A stretch of 64,000 nt of DNA from Leptospira sp. WS60.C2. GTDB lineage: Bacteria > Spirochaetota > Leptospiria > Leptospirales > Leptospiraceae. The translations under genes and the position numbers were made by a program. The notes under the pieces are model-generated. The model ran no database searches, was not told the origin of the DNA, and worked only from the letters and a program-made list of their open reading frames with translations. The stretch lies in NCBI RefSeq assembly GCF_040833955.1, contig NZ_CP162133.1, positions 124,001 to 188,000 on the forward strand, in the 5' to 3' direction. This document shows, one piece after another, positions 16,700 to 24,966 of the stretch. Position 1 is the stretch's first letter; every line of letters begins with the position of its first letter.

Positions 16700-18451
16700 A
16701 TGAAACGAACAGAATTAGAACGACAGGCCATACAGAAATTTTTAAAGTCTGTGGAGCTATTCAAAAATCTTCCCAAACCAGTTCTCACTAGACTTGCCAA
16801 CAATGTCCAAGAAAAACTGATCCGCAGTCACGAGGCTCTCTACTACAAAGGAGAGTCCTCTGAATCCATCTACATCATCCGATATGGAGAGATCTTGTTG
16901 GAAAATATAGCAGGGCAATCTCACGTCTATGTGGGATCAGGCCAAGTTTTGGCAGAAAATTCGCTCATTTCTAGTTCTAATCATTCCACTTCTGCTATTG
17001 CTGTCATTGACACACTTGTCTATGTGTTAAACGGAAAACTATTTTTACAACTTGCATCCCAGGAGAAAGTTTTTGCTCAAAACATCATACAAATGATGGG
17101 AACACGGATGCGTGAAAATTTAGATCGTGCCGGGCACAAAGAAAAATTTACCGGATTACGTCGGTTATGTGTGCATGTACCTTTGGAACCAGAATATCAT
17201 TTTGGAGAGAAAATAAAATCGTTTTTAAATGAATATGGAGAGACAACTAAAAAACTTTCCTTAGCGATTCCTATTTCGACATTCAAAGGGATGGATACAA
17301 CGCAAATATCCGAACATCTAACAAACCTTAGAAGCAAAACTCCTTTACTTCACATTTATTTTGATGAATCCACATCAAGAACCGATTTACATTACTTAGT
17401 TGTTCAGTCTGATTTTTTGGTTTTTTGGGAAGATGATCCCGAGAAGTTTTACAAAGAAAAAGAAGAAATCATTCTGTTTTGGAAAAGCCGAATCCGAAAT
17501 TTTGAAGGTCGTGCCATTCGCCTTATGGAGAGTGGAGTCAGAAAAAGTTATCTTCCACAAAACCAATCACTGAAAACGTTTTACCAAAAAGATACTTTAG
17601 CTCGTTACCTTGTCGCAAAAACAAGAGGTCTTGCTTTGGGTGGTGGTGGTGCGAGAGCTCTTGCACATGTGGGTTTACTCAAAGTGTTACATCGTGAGGG
17701 GATCCATTTTGATTTTATTTCAGGTGCATCTATGGGTGCTGTGATTGCGGCATTATATGCTAGAAAAAATACTCCTGAAGAAATTGAAGATATGATTAAA
17801 AAATTCTTTGGGGGGCTCGAAAGTGCCTTTGATCCCACTTTGCCAATCGTTGCCTTTTTTAAGGGCAAACGAATGAAACGAATGTTAAAAAAAGGATTTG
17901 GAGACCAACGAATCGAAGAATTACCACTTCCATTTGCAACCTCGGCTGTGGACTTACAAACAGGCAAAGAACATATTTTTGACCAAGGCCCGATTACAGA
18001 GGCTCTTACAAGTGCAATGAGTTTACCTGGTGCATTTCCTCCTTACAGATTGGGAGAGCAGTTGTTAGTTGATGGTGGTATGATCAATAATGTACCTGAG
18101 AATCTCATTCGATCAAAAGGTGCCGATGTAGTGATGGGGATCAATGTGTCTCCACTGCAAGAAATTGTCCCAGTCAAACTTTTTGAGGACTATAATACTA
18201 CTGAAAAAGGATTTTTTCGTTACATTTGGGATACTTTAAAATACCCACCAATTTTACAAATCATGACAAGGACCATCACTCTTGAAGGAAGAGAAATCAC
18301 ACGTCTGAAACGACCTAAGATGGATTTGTTTGTACATTTCCATTTGGAAGAATTTCAGTTATTTGATTTTGCAAGATACCAAGAAATCATTGATAAAGGT
18401 GAAAGAGAAGCAGAGGCCAATTTAGCTGAGATCAAACAATTATTTTCGTAA
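16700..18451 (+). CDS. cNMP-binding domain/patatin phospholipase fusion
   Basis: The 583-residue protein resembles a compact neuropathy-target-esterase layout. Residues about 15-135 form one cyclic-nucleotide-binding-like domain (YYKGESSESIYIIRYGEILL). A linker follows, then a patatin domain from about 308: the oxyanion GGGGARALAHVG (314-325), nucleophile Ser344 in GASMG, and catalytic Asp458 in DGG. Expected activity is (lyso)phospholipid hydrolysis at the inner membrane. The cNMP domain lacks an obvious phosphate-binding Arg motif, so it may not bind nucleotide. It is downstream of the MATE gene. Confidence 0.9.
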   Translation: MKRTELERQAIQKFLKSVELFKNLPKPVLTRLANNVQEKLIRSHEALYYKGESSESIYIIRYGEILLENIAGQSHVYVGSGQVLAENSLISSSNHSTSAIAVIDTLVYVLNGKLFLQLASQEKVFAQNIIQMMGTRMRENLDRAGHKEKFTGLRRLCVHVPLEPEYHFGEKIKSFLNEYGETTKKLSLAIPISTFKGMDTTQISEHLTNLRSKTPLLHIYFDESTSRTDLHYLVVQSDFLVFWEDDPEKFYKEKEEIILFWKSRIRNFEGRAIRLMESGVRKSYLPQNQSLKTFYQKDTLARYLVAKTRGLALGGGGARALAHVGLLKVLHREGIHFDFISGASMGAVIAALYARKNTPEEIEDMIKKFFGGLESAFDPTLPIVAFFKGKRMKRMLKKGFGDQRIEELPLPFATSAVDLQTGKEHIFDQGPITEALTSAMSLPGAFPPYRLGEQLLVDGGMINNVPENLIRSKGADVVMGINVSPLQEIVPVKLFEDYNTTEKGFFRYIWDTLKYPPILQIMTRTITLEGREITRLKRPKMDLFVHFHLEEFQLFDFARYQEIIDKGEREAEANLAEIKQLFS

Positions 18452-18459
18452 ATCTGATA

Positions 18460-18509
18460 TTCCAATCCCACCTAACTAAACGACTTCGAGCAGTTCGATA
18501 GGATTGGAA
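18460..18509. terminator. Inverted repeat between convergent genes
   Basis: TTCCAATCC (18460-18468) and GGATTGGAA (18501-18509) form a perfect 9-bp stem around a 32-base loop that itself has a short AACT/AGTT stem. It sits between two convergent genes and may end both transcripts. Confidence 0.45.
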
Positions 18510-18535
18510 ACTCTAAAGGTAAGAATTTTTTAGAA

Positions 18536-19537
18536 TTACAAAGAAGAAAGGATCTCCTTTTTCTTTGCTTCAAATTCTTCGGCACTGATGAGGCCTTGGT
18601 CAAGCAGTCCTTTTAGTTTCGCAATCCTTGCTGCCGGATCATTTGCGTTAGGAGTAGCTCCCCCTGCTTGGTTTTGGCCACCTTGGTTCATCATATTGCC
18701 CATCATTTGTGCCATATTCATCCCCATTCCCATACCCATTCCAGCACCCATGGCACCACCACCTTGGCCTTCGTTTTCGGCCGCAGCTTGGCCGATATCG
18801 AACATCTTTTTCTGTTGGTATTTATCACCTAACATATCAATCTCGAATTTGTCTGTGATGATTTTTTGGATTCTTTGGTAGTTTGGATCGTTTTGATCAA
18901 AGTTAACAGAAGCAACGTTAAATTCAGTCAAATCAATTCCATACTTTTCAAATTCAGGAGCCAACTTGACACGGCCCGCAGTGGAACTTTCATCGCGATA
19001 TTTGTTAATCTCAACAACCGATGTGTTATTGTTTAAGATCACTTCGGAAATAAAATCACCAATCCCTCGAACAATATTTGGTTTTAGAAATTCATCAATC
19101 GATTCGTTTGTCGTACGGTTTCCACCTTTGACCACATTCAGTAAAAACGACCGAGAATCTTTGATTCTGAATTTATAGTCACCAAATGCTCGTATGTTGA
19201 GAACAATTTTATATTTAGGATCTTCGAGAGGGATGGGAGTGTTTGTTCCCCATTTCATCGCAAAGATCGATTTGTTTACATAATACACTTCTGCTGTGAA
19301 AGGAGTTTTTCCACCAAACGGTAGATTCACGAGAGCCTCTAAAATCGGAATATTTCCAGTTTTGAGTGTGTGAGTTCCTGGACCAAACGTATCTAAAGCT
19401 TTTCCTTCTTTAAAAAAAATCGCTTCTAGATTTTCATCTACTACGAGCTGTCCTGCTGTGCTGATTTCATCGGATGGGTATTTCCATACGATTTCACTTG
19501 GGTTTCCTTCAAATTTAATTCTGTCTATTAGTGCCAT
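18536..19537 (-). CDS. SPFH/SHOCT protein, YdjI-like
   Basis: The 333-residue protein starts with an SPFH (virion-core-like) domain of the YdjI type: IVWKYPSDEISTAGQLVVDENLEAIFF, FGPGTHTL, PFTAEVYYVNKSIFAMKWGT. It continues with a Gly/Met-rich stretch (GAGMGMGMGMNMAQMMGNMM, about 257-290) and ends in a SHOCT module (IAKLKGLLDQGLISAEEFEAKK). In Bacillus subtilis YdjI acts with PspA-like proteins in membrane stress. No PspA gene is adjacent here. It is the last gene of a three-gene leftward operon. Confidence 0.88.
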   Translation of the reverse strand: MALIDRIKFEGNPSEIVWKYPSDEISTAGQLVVDENLEAIFFKEGKALDTFGPGTHTLKTGNIPILEALVNLPFGGKTPFTAEVYYVNKSIFAMKWGTNTPIPLEDPKYKIVLNIRAFGDYKFRIKDSRSFLLNVVKGGNRTTNESIDEFLKPNIVRGIGDFISEVILNNNTSVVEINKYRDESSTAGRVKLAPEFEKYGIDLTEFNVASVNFDQNDPNYQRIQKIITDKFEIDMLGDKYQQKKMFDIGQAAAENEGQGGGAMGAGMGMGMGMNMAQMMGNMMNQGGQNQAGGATPNANDPAARIAKLKGLLDQGLISAEEFEAKKKEILSSL

Positions 19538-19552
19538 TTTTGATTCCTTAGT

Positions 19553-20083
19553 TTATGATTTTAAAAAGATTGCGTTTCTTGCTTCGAACTGTGTTTCAAA
19601 ATCGAGTAACAGCTTGTTTATCGATTCGATCGCTGCTTCTGGATTTGCGGCAAAGGAAGTCGGTAACGTTTCTAAAATTTCTCTTTGTAGGGTTCCTACT
19701 TTTTCCAACATAGAAAAGTCGTGATTTAGAACCTTTTCGATTTCTACAGACGTGGCTTTCACTCCTGTTCCGAGTCCATTCAATCCATATCCAGCGGACG
19801 TCACTTTCATGATGATCCGATCCAGGAGAGTGGTAGCTGAATTGGTTTTGCCTATGTTTTGAATTTGTGCTTTTTGTACAAAACCCTCTTCGAGTTTGCG
19901 AAAACTCTCTTTGAAGCTTGTGAGGATTCCTCCCAGTTCTTTTCGGATGAGCAAATCTGTTTTTTCAAATTCTTGGTTGGCGAGTGCTTCCTCAAATAAT
20001 TTTGTTTCTTTTAAAAATTTACGAACAGGGTCTTGTTCATTTTTAAACCGTTCGAGTGTTGTTTTTAACCATGTTTGGTCCAT
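19553..20083 (-). CDS. Unknown helical protein of SPFH operon
   Basis: From ATG 20083 (AGAGGA ribosome site just upstream, start two bases after the previous stop codon) the protein has 176 residues. An in-frame ATG at 20107 would overlap the upstream gene and lacks such a site. It is predicted to be all-helical and soluble, with no signal peptide and no known domain; one Gly-rich stretch (TSAGYGLNGLGTG) breaks the helices. Its place between the zinc-ribbon membrane protein and the SPFH protein suggests an adaptor role, by position only. Confidence 0.7.
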   Translation of the reverse strand: MDQTWLKTTLERFKNEQDPVRKFLKETKLFEEALANQEFEKTDLLIRKELGGILTSFKESFRKLEEGFVQKAQIQNIGKTNSATTLLDRIIMKVTSAGYGLNGLGTGVKATSVEIEKVLNHDFSMLEKVGTLQREILETLPTSFAANPEAAIESINKLLLDFETQFEARNAIFLKS

Positions 20084-20084
20084 C

Positions 20085-21146
20085 TTATTCCTCTGCTCCA
20101 TTTCCATCTAACATTTGTATGCTGTCACAAGTGATATAATTAAAAATCACACTTTTTTCTGATTGGTACTGTGCCTTTGGTAAAATGGATTTCCATTTTG
20201 GCATCTCAAACTCACAGTCATGTTTTTCACCTTTGGTTTCTCCGCTGGATTCGGTGAAATGTACTACGTATTTTTCTGTCTTTGGACCAAGTCTTTCACA
20301 TCCAATCGATGTACTCCCACATTCACGAATTTGAGGTGTTGGCCAATACGGTTCTTGTGTGGTTCCAAATCCTTTGGCCACCGCATTCCGATCAAAAGCC
20401 CACTTATCAATGCGATAGCTGCAATGGTTATCATAAACAGGTTCTTGCTTGTACCGTGTCGTACAACTTTCACTTTCGGAGAAAGTTCCATCGCCCCTAT
20501 CCGAACGTACTGTACGGCAGTCTTCCCCATCGGGTATGCTATTGTAACTTCTAACTTGTCTGCTTCGGGAAACACTATACGCTCCTAACGGCATGGAATC
20601 ACACCAATCGGATTCTGATACAGGTTTGAACTGGTCGATCGCAATAGTGCGAGACCATTCATGGTGTGTGACTTGCAGTTCTACTTTTTCGGTCCACAAC
20701 ACACCTAAACACACAAAGCCAATGCCACCGAAGAGAATCGAACCCAATAACCAAAGTACCCATTTCGGTGTTTTAGGATGAGGTTTTACCCATTCTGAAT
20801 TTTGAAACGCCAGGTCTTCTTTTGCTTTTTGGACGGAATCTTCCGTAACACCATCTTGGTCAGAACGAAGTTTTACATTCTGAGCTCCATCCAAAGATCC
20901 ACCACAGTTTCCACAAAAGGTTGCTTTAGCTCCATTGGCCGTTTGGCAAAAGGGACAAACTTTATCAGCCCCATAATAGATGTGGTCTTGTACAGCAACT
21001 TTGTCTTCCTCATTTGGAAAATACCTTCGATTTGGGTCTTGAGTGGCTCCGCAATTAGGACAGTGCCTATGTGTTTTTCCGAGTAATTTTTTAGAACCGC
21101 AGAATTCACAGTCCCAAAGCATTTCATAGATTTTTTCTTCCGCCAT
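20085..21146 (-). CDS. Zinc-ribbon membrane protein, YdjG-like layout
   Basis: The 353-residue protein has two zinc ribbons at the N-terminus: WDCEFCGSKKLLGKTHRHCPNCG (about 10-32) and VCPFCQTANGAKATFCGNCGG (about 62-82). A charged linker, one membrane helix (WVLWLLGSILFGGIGFVCLGVLW, about 127-149) and an extracytoplasmic part of about 200 residues with several Cys follow. ATG 21146 is preferred over an in-frame TTG at 21155. The layout matches YdjG, which helps place YdjI at the membrane in Bacillus; the match is architectural, not a demonstrated homology. Confidence 0.75.
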   Translation of the reverse strand: MAEEKIYEMLWDCEFCGSKKLLGKTHRHCPNCGATQDPNRRYFPNEEDKVAVQDHIYYGADKVCPFCQTANGAKATFCGNCGGSLDGAQNVKLRSDQDGVTEDSVQKAKEDLAFQNSEWVKPHPKTPKWVLWLLGSILFGGIGFVCLGVLWTEKVELQVTHHEWSRTIAIDQFKPVSESDWCDSMPLGAYSVSRSRQVRSYNSIPDGEDCRTVRSDRGDGTFSESESCTTRYKQEPVYDNHCSYRIDKWAFDRNAVAKGFGTTQEPYWPTPQIRECGSTSIGCERLGPKTEKYVVHFTESSGETKGEKHDCEFEMPKWKSILPKAQYQSEKSVIFNYITCDSIQMLDGNGAEE

Positions 21147-21231
21147 CGCAACCAAGGTTTATCCGTAAAAAATTGACTTTTGCAAGAAAAATATTTTCAA
21201 TTCGTAAAATCCAACATAGAATCATTGGGAT

Positions 21232-23067
21232 ATGAGAATGGTTCCCTCTCCAATTCGAAGAAGTTTCTATTTCTTCTTCTCGATTTTGATCCTATTTGGA
21301 TCCCTTGGTTATGTTTCTTCCCGTTCAAAACAGAATGCGGTTCATCCACTTGACCAATTATATTTGAAGCTGACACCTAACTATGGAAAGGCGGACAGAA
21401 GGATATCTCTTCGTAGACTTTCCCTCCATCTGCGAGGTGTCATTCCTAGTGTCAGCGAATGGAAAGAATTAGAAAAAACGAATGAAGATTCATTGGAATC
21501 GTTTGCTGTCGGTTTTTTGAAACAACCGGAGTTTGCCGAATACTGGGGTAACAAATTCGGTGCAATGCTCAGGGATAAATCCAAAGGACGAAAGATTCCG
21601 ACGGGAACTTTTTTTCAATACTTGGCAAACTCTCTTCATGAAAACAAACCATACGACCAGTTGGTAACCGAAATGTTAACTTCGACTGGTTCAGCGAAAG
21701 AATCTCCAGCAGCCTTGTTTTATATTCGTGATGGAGCCGATCCATTACAAACAGCAGAGTATGTGGGAAGATTGTTATATGCAAAGCGAGTCGCATGCGC
21801 TAGGTGCCATGACCATCCCTATATTTCTGATTTTACGAGAAGAGATTATTATGCACTCGCTGCCTTTTTTAGCCAACAATACTTTCGAGATGGAAGTTGG
21901 GAGCCAAATCGTTTTGGGAAAACTCAAAGTTATGTGCCGAGAGAATTGGAAATCCATTTACCAATGGAAGAACAAAAGAATCTCCAAGACAAAAATAATG
22001 AATGGAACCGAGACAATTGGAACAAATGGACCGAAGATCAGAGAAAAGAATACCAAAAGAAACATGAATTGGAATTTGCCACTTTGTATTACGAACCAAA
22101 ACTAGGCCTTCGTTTTCCCCATACGGATGATGCACCAGGTGGAGATCTGGTAAGACCTAAATTTTTAGATGGTAAGGAAGCCAAACTAAAACCTGGTGAG
22201 GATCGGAGAAAGGTATTTGCCTCTTGGTTAACTGATAAAAACAATGATCGGTTCCGTAAAGTGATGATCAATCGCGTTTGGACAGAACTCATGGGCTGGA
22301 GTTTTTTCACACCTCTGGACGATTGGAACGAAGACACCGTGGTGCAAGGAGAAGAAATCCTAAACCATTTGGATGCTTATTTCTTAGCGAACCAATTGAA
22401 ACTTAAAGATTTAATTTTGTACATTGTGACTTCGAATGCGTACAGGCGCACCGTGGCAACTCAAGGAGGAAAGGATGATCCCATCCAATTTTTTTCACCC
22501 AAGCGTTTAGACAGTGACCAACTTCTTAACTCACTCATTCGGGTCTCTGACTTACAAAAGATTGGAAGTATCAGAGAGCGTAATTTGTCGTTTTTGACAA
22601 ACCTATTGGGACAAAAACCGTATGATCTTACGGGAACAGGAAAGGTTCGGATTCCATTGGACAACCCCAAAGAATTCACGAATGCAGTGGAAATGGAACG
22701 ACCGGCTCCTTACCATTCGATGCTTGCTGTGTTTGGATCGGGACAAAGAGTCGATATCTCGGATGATTTATCTGAACTCACCATTGAACAAATGTTAACA
22801 CTCATGAATGGACGAGTGGTTGGCAAATTGGTTTGGGATTTTGGAAACAATCAGTCTCTTGTCAAAGCAGAATTTGAAGAGACCAAATCCATGAACCAAG
22901 TGATCCAAAATTTATATTTCCGATTGCTTGGTCGTTTTCCTTCAAAAGGAGAAATCGACAAAATTAAATCCTATCAAACAAAACCTGACAATCATTTTGA
23001 TAAGGATCTTTTACAAGATCTCTTTTGGGCACTTCTCAACAGTCAGGAATTCCAACACGTGAACTAA
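21232..23067 (+). CDS. DUF1549/DUF1553 protein with CXXCH motif
   Basis: The 611-residue protein has an N-terminal membrane anchor or signal (about 10-28). The DUF1549 part holds RRLSLHLRGVIPS, then CARCHDHPYISDFTRRDYYALAAFF; C189-X-X-C192-H193 is a c-type haem-binding pattern. The DUF1553 part includes NRVWTELMGWSFFTPLDDWNED and the YRRTVATQGG region. These families are abundant in Planctomycetes as cytochrome-like PSD proteins, usually next to a DUF1501 gene, exactly as here. The function is unknown; haem attachment would need a periplasmic location, consistent with the anchor. Confidence 0.85.
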   Translation: MRMVPSPIRRSFYFFFSILILFGSLGYVSSRSKQNAVHPLDQLYLKLTPNYGKADRRISLRRLSLHLRGVIPSVSEWKELEKTNEDSLESFAVGFLKQPEFAEYWGNKFGAMLRDKSKGRKIPTGTFFQYLANSLHENKPYDQLVTEMLTSTGSAKESPAALFYIRDGADPLQTAEYVGRLLYAKRVACARCHDHPYISDFTRRDYYALAAFFSQQYFRDGSWEPNRFGKTQSYVPRELEIHLPMEEQKNLQDKNNEWNRDNWNKWTEDQRKEYQKKHELEFATLYYEPKLGLRFPHTDDAPGGDLVRPKFLDGKEAKLKPGEDRRKVFASWLTDKNNDRFRKVMINRVWTELMGWSFFTPLDDWNEDTVVQGEEILNHLDAYFLANQLKLKDLILYIVTSNAYRRTVATQGGKDDPIQFFSPKRLDSDQLLNSLIRVSDLQKIGSIRERNLSFLTNLLGQKPYDLTGTGKVRIPLDNPKEFTNAVEMERPAPYHSMLAVFGSGQRVDISDDLSELTIEQMLTLMNGRVVGKLVWDFGNNQSLVKAEFEETKSMNQVIQNLYFRLLGRFPSKGEIDKIKSYQTKPDNHFDKDLLQDLFWALLNSQEFQHVN

Positions 23068-23076
23068 GGAATCAAA

Positions 23077-24372
23077 ATGGATCGTAAAGAATTTTTAAAA
23101 AAATCAATCTTAAGTTTTGGAATGGGATCTTTTGTTTTATCCCAAAATCCATTTGTGAATCTACGAGCGGAGGAAGAAGAAAACAAACAAGAATCGATCT
23201 CACTTCCTTCAAAGGTGAAGTCTGTTATTTTCATTGAGATGATGGGTGGGATGAGTCATGTGGACACTCTGGATCCAAAACCCAATAGTGCGTTTTCCAA
23301 AGTCAATTCGAGTATCTCTGGTCTATCTCTTCTCGAACCTTTTTCACTCACGGCAAAACAACTCCATTCCATTGGGATCATTCGATCCACATGGAGCGAA
23401 GAAGGGGATCATGGTTTTGCACAAATGTTACTGGGCACTGGATATCGTATGACAGAAGCTATGGGATTTCCAGACATTCCCCATTTTGGTTCTGTGATTG
23501 CATATGCTAAAAAAGCCAATACTAAATCATCATATTTCCCTAGTTATGTGACAATTGGTGGCCGTGGTGGCAAAAATGGAAACTCTGGATTTTTAGGAAT
23601 CAATTATTCTGGTTACCATATAGGCAATGTGGACGAACCTATCCAACATCTCAATCCTTCCCACGGAAAGTTTTCAGAAGAAAGAATTTTAAGAAGAAAA
23701 GATTTGGTTTCGTTTATGAATGAAGAATTTTCGAAAACATATCCTACAAAAGAAGCACTTCATTGGAAAAAAATGCTAACAGCGGCCGAAGAATTTCGAA
23801 ATTCCAAAGACATCGATAGTTTTCGGATCAGTTTGGAAGATGAAAAAACAAGAGCTAGATATGGTAACACTTGGCAAGGAAAGGCAATGTTACTTGCCAG
23901 ACGTCTCGCCATACAAGAAGTCCCCTTCATCCATATCTCCATTGGAGGATGGGATACTCATACTGGCAACAAAGCCCAAATCACAAAAATTATGAAAGAA
24001 ACGGACATGGGAATAGCCGCTCTTTTAGAAGACTTAAATCAAACAGGTCTCATCAAACAAACGTTATTCGTTTTGACGAGTGAGTTTGGGCGCACACCTG
24101 ATGTTGGTTCAAGAGATGGACGTGACCATCATCCTAAAGTTTGGTCTACACTCATGGGTGGTGGTCCGATGGACAGAGGATTTGTCTGGGGAGAAACTGA
24201 TGAACTCGGTGCTAAGGCTACCAAACCAAATGAAGCTGTCCATGTCAGAGATCTGATTGCAACGATTTACAAAGCAGCAGGTGTAGATCCAGAAGGAGAA
24301 CTCACCAATTCCTTTGGAAGGCCTTTTTTACTCACATCCAAAAAAGCAAAGGTCATCGAAGGTTTGTTATAG
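23077..24372 (+). CDS. DUF1501 sulfatase-fold-like exported protein
   Basis: The 431-residue protein starts 9 bases after the DUF1549 gene. DUF1501 belongs to the alkaline-phosphatase/sulfatase-like fold group. Visible are VIFIEMMGGMSHVDTLDPKP, the internal HFGSVIAYA, and the C-terminal TSEFGRTPDVGSRDGRDHHP metal-site-like stretch. The N-terminus (MDRKEFLKKSILSFGMGSFVL) looks like a twin-arginine signal in which the second Arg is Lys (RKEFLK), as tolerated in some Tat substrates. It probably forms a functional pair with the DUF1549 protein. Confidence 0.87.
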   Translation: MDRKEFLKKSILSFGMGSFVLSQNPFVNLRAEEEENKQESISLPSKVKSVIFIEMMGGMSHVDTLDPKPNSAFSKVNSSISGLSLLEPFSLTAKQLHSIGIIRSTWSEEGDHGFAQMLLGTGYRMTEAMGFPDIPHFGSVIAYAKKANTKSSYFPSYVTIGGRGGKNGNSGFLGINYSGYHIGNVDEPIQHLNPSHGKFSEERILRRKDLVSFMNEEFSKTYPTKEALHWKKMLTAAEEFRNSKDIDSFRISLEDEKTRARYGNTWQGKAMLLARRLAIQEVPFIHISIGGWDTHTGNKAQITKIMKETDMGIAALLEDLNQTGLIKQTLFVLTSEFGRTPDVGSRDGRDHHPKVWSTLMGGGPMDRGFVWGETDELGAKATKPNEAVHVRDLIATIYKAAGVDPEGELTNSFGRPFLLTSKKAKVIEGLL

Positions 24373-24410
24373 GACCATTTGGCTTTGGAAAATCGTTCTA
24401 TCGATTCACA

Positions 24411-24450
24411 ATTCCCACCATCCTCCTGATGGGGAATGGATTAATTTTTT
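24411..24450 (+). terminator. Terminator after DUF1501 gene
   Basis: ATTCCC(AC)CATC pairs with GATGGGGAAT (24411-24437), followed by a T-run at 24444-24450. The T-run overlaps the end of the convergent lipoprotein gene. Confidence 0.7.
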
Positions 24451-24965
24451 TGTGCTCGATCGACACAAAGAAATCCATTGGTAAGAATCGTGTCTAACGA
24501 TGTGGTTCCGTCAGTTGGATTTAAATATGTTTCTGTAAAAATCGAGCCTGTGGCAATGGATTGGCAATATGTAATCGCGGCTTCTTTTGTATCATTGGGT
24601 TTTACAAAGACGATGGTTGTCACTTTTGTTGTATCACCATTGGGTTGGTAACGACAAACACCGACCAAATTTTGTGTCGAACACTTAGCACTCGATTTTG
24701 TATACCCTGGTGCACAGGTAAGTTCTTCTCTGACAACAGCATAGGATTCTATACAAGAAGGGCTATAGTTGGAGGATGCAGAACAAGATCCCAAAAATGT
24801 AAAACTACCGCTAAAACCAGATCTCCCTGCATTCAAACTCGCCAAATACATGGTTTGTAAACATTGGTTTTGTGTTTCTGTGATTTTATCCTCTCTTTGT
24901 GCTTTGCATTGGAAGACGTTTGAGACTAGGAAGAGAATCAAAATAAAAAAAAGCAAATGTTTCAT
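24441..24965 (-). CDS. Cys-rich lipoprotein next to porin
   Basis: From ATG 24965, just after the porin stop, the protein has 174 residues with a signal peptide and lipobox-like end (SNVFQC, Cys20). The mature part carries about eight more Cys (NQCLQTMY, LGSCSASS, PSCIES, LTCAPGY, AKCSTQ, GVCRYQ, TYCQSI, FLCVDRA), suggesting several disulfides. The family is not recognised. It follows the porin gene with 1 base between, so the two are probably co-transcribed and may work together at the outer membrane. Confidence 0.75.
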   Translation of the reverse strand: MKHLLFFILILFLVSNVFQCKAQREDKITETQNQCLQTMYLASLNAGRSGFSGSFTFLGSCSASSNYSPSCIESYAVVREELTCAPGYTKSSAKCSTQNLVGVCRYQPNGDTTKVTTIVFVKPNDTKEAAITYCQSIATGSIFTETYLNPTDGTTSLDTILTNGFLCVDRAQKN

Positions 24966-24966
24966 C

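Noticed and set aside
20220..20588. Overlapping open frames opposite the zinc-ribbon gene
   Set aside because: Several frames are open on the plus strand, but the minus strand encodes the Cys-ribbon protein with good operon spacing.
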